From Hyphomicrobiales bacterium (lineage in GTDB: Bacteria > Pseudomonadota > Alphaproteobacteria > Rhizobiales > JAJFHB01), in the NCBI GenBank assembly GCA_021775795.1, contig JAJFHB010000585.1:1-5358 (forward strand): 5,358 bases of DNA. The letters are read 5' to 3'. Positions 4,911 to 5,358 of this stretch are shown in pieces. The translations under genes were made by a program, and so were the position numbers. The notes below the pieces were generated by a model that saw only the letters and a program-made list of their open reading frames with translations, was not told the origin of the DNA and made no database searches. How positions within the stretch are numbered: the first letter of the stretch is position 1; every line of letters begins with the position of its first letter.

Positions 4911-4954
4911 ATTTCCTGCCCGTCTCCTGCCCGTCTCCTGCCCATCTCCTGATT
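4911..4954. repeat. Four 11-base tandem repeats in a convergent gap
   Basis: Units of 11 bases begin at 4911, 4922, 4933 and 4944. The two middle units are identical (GTCTCCTGCCC), and the outer two differ at the ends (ATTTCCTGCCC and ATCTCCTGATT). The array fills much of the 99-base gap between the methyltransferase stop and the membrane-protein stop. The pyrimidine-rich strand is the plus strand. No hairpin terminator is evident. Slippage-generated filler is the simplest reading; 11 bases is close to one helical turn. Confidence 0.8.
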
Positions 4955-4971
4955 GTGTGACGCGGGTCCAG

Positions 4972-5346
4972 TCAAGCTGACTGCCTCTCCTTCAGCGACC
5001 GGTAAGCGAACCAGAAGATCGCGATTGCAGCGACCTGTCCCGATAGTACCGCTGGCCAGATTTCAGGGATCGCCGCATCAAACCACTTCTGCGGGCCGTA
5101 GGAGATCAACGCCAGTATCGCTGCAAAGGCCGAGAACAGGGTTCCGCCGCGTGAATTCGTGGCCCCGAGCACCAAAGCTGCAATTGCAATCGAGATTGAC
5201 GAACCGAGAAACGGCCCCATGGCAAACAGGGGAGTTGTTAACGGTGGGTGTGGCGGTGTCGTTGTTAAGAGCGAGGCGAGCATGATTGCCTGCAGACCTA
5301 TCAGAATGCTCAGGGCTGCGTGTGCATTGCGATTTGTGTGTTCCAT
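4972..5346 (-). CDS. Small four-helix integral membrane protein, function unknown
   Basis: This 124-residue protein has four hydrophobic segments, about residues 9-28, 39-61, 66-85 and 97-116. A Thr/Pro-rich loop (TTTPPHPPLTTP, 28-39) joins the first two. Charge placement (Arg6, Arg66 and a basic tail RSLKER) puts both ends in the cytoplasm. No transport, catalytic or binding motif is visible, and I do not recognise the family. The ATG is supported by AAGGA 7 to 8 bases upstream, right at the window edge, so its promoter and any upstream operon partner are outside the window. The stop faces the methyltransferase stop across the 11-base repeat array. It is a real gene by hydropathy and ribosome site, but its role is unknown. 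Confidence 0.75.
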   Translation of the reverse strand: MEHTNRNAHAALSILIGLQAIMLASLLTTTPPHPPLTTPLFAMGPFLGSSISIAIAALVLGATNSRGGTLFSAFAAILALISYGPQKWFDAAIPEIWPAVLSGQVAAIAIFWFAYRSLKERQSA

Positions 5347-5358
5347 CTGTTGTTCCTT

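Noticed and set aside
4969..4983. Hairpin CAGTCA-AGC-TGACTG as a terminator
   Set aside because: It has only a 6-bp stem, overlaps the membrane-protein stop codon and has no T-run on either strand.
4953..5285. Plus-strand 110-codon frame at the right end
   Set aside because: It is antisense to the membrane protein, has a basic low-complexity product and no ribosome site. The minus-strand frame has four clean membrane segments.

Overview
The window looks like ordinary, fairly G+C-rich bacterial chromosome, densely coded with short gaps. I read it as probably alphaproteobacterial. The basis is composition, start-site style and remembered resemblance of the small ribbon-helix-helix (RHH) protein and several enzymes to proteins common in that class. 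This is an inference from memory, not a marker-gene result. There are no rRNA or tRNA genes, CRISPR arrays, transposases or phage genes.

Layout, left to right. A cupin resembling the thiol-dioxygenase fold (69-611, +) converges on a double-GNAT acetyltransferase (679-1587, -). A 324-base divergent intergenic region follows. Next come a secreted methyltransferase-like protein (1912-2685, +) and a RidA/YjgF-family protein (2767-3255, +), possibly co-transcribed. These converge on a two-gene minus-strand unit made of an 85-residue RHH-like regulator (3665-3922) and, overlapping it by four bases, a 129-residue protein of unknown function (3279-3668). The regulator starts beside an AT-rich operator-like block. 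On the other side of that block, transcribed divergently, is a cytosolic SAM-dependent methyltransferase (4051-4872, +) with a likely TTG start. Last is a small four-helix membrane protein (4972-5346, -). It converges on the methyltransferase across a gap holding four 11-base tandem repeats.

The genes do not form a known pathway. They are mostly small-molecule modifying or protective enzymes: a metal cupin, acyl transfer, two methyltransferase folds and a RidA-type protein. The most system-like part is the RHH regulator, its coupled unknown partner and the shared intergenic operator facing a methyltransferase. A second thread is the 8-mer AATAGGCT, which occurs three times. Each copy is on the coding strand and begins 58, 66 and 58 bases before the chosen starts of the cupin, the secreted methyltransferase-like protein and the cytosolic methyltransferase. 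That suggests a shared promoter or regulator site.
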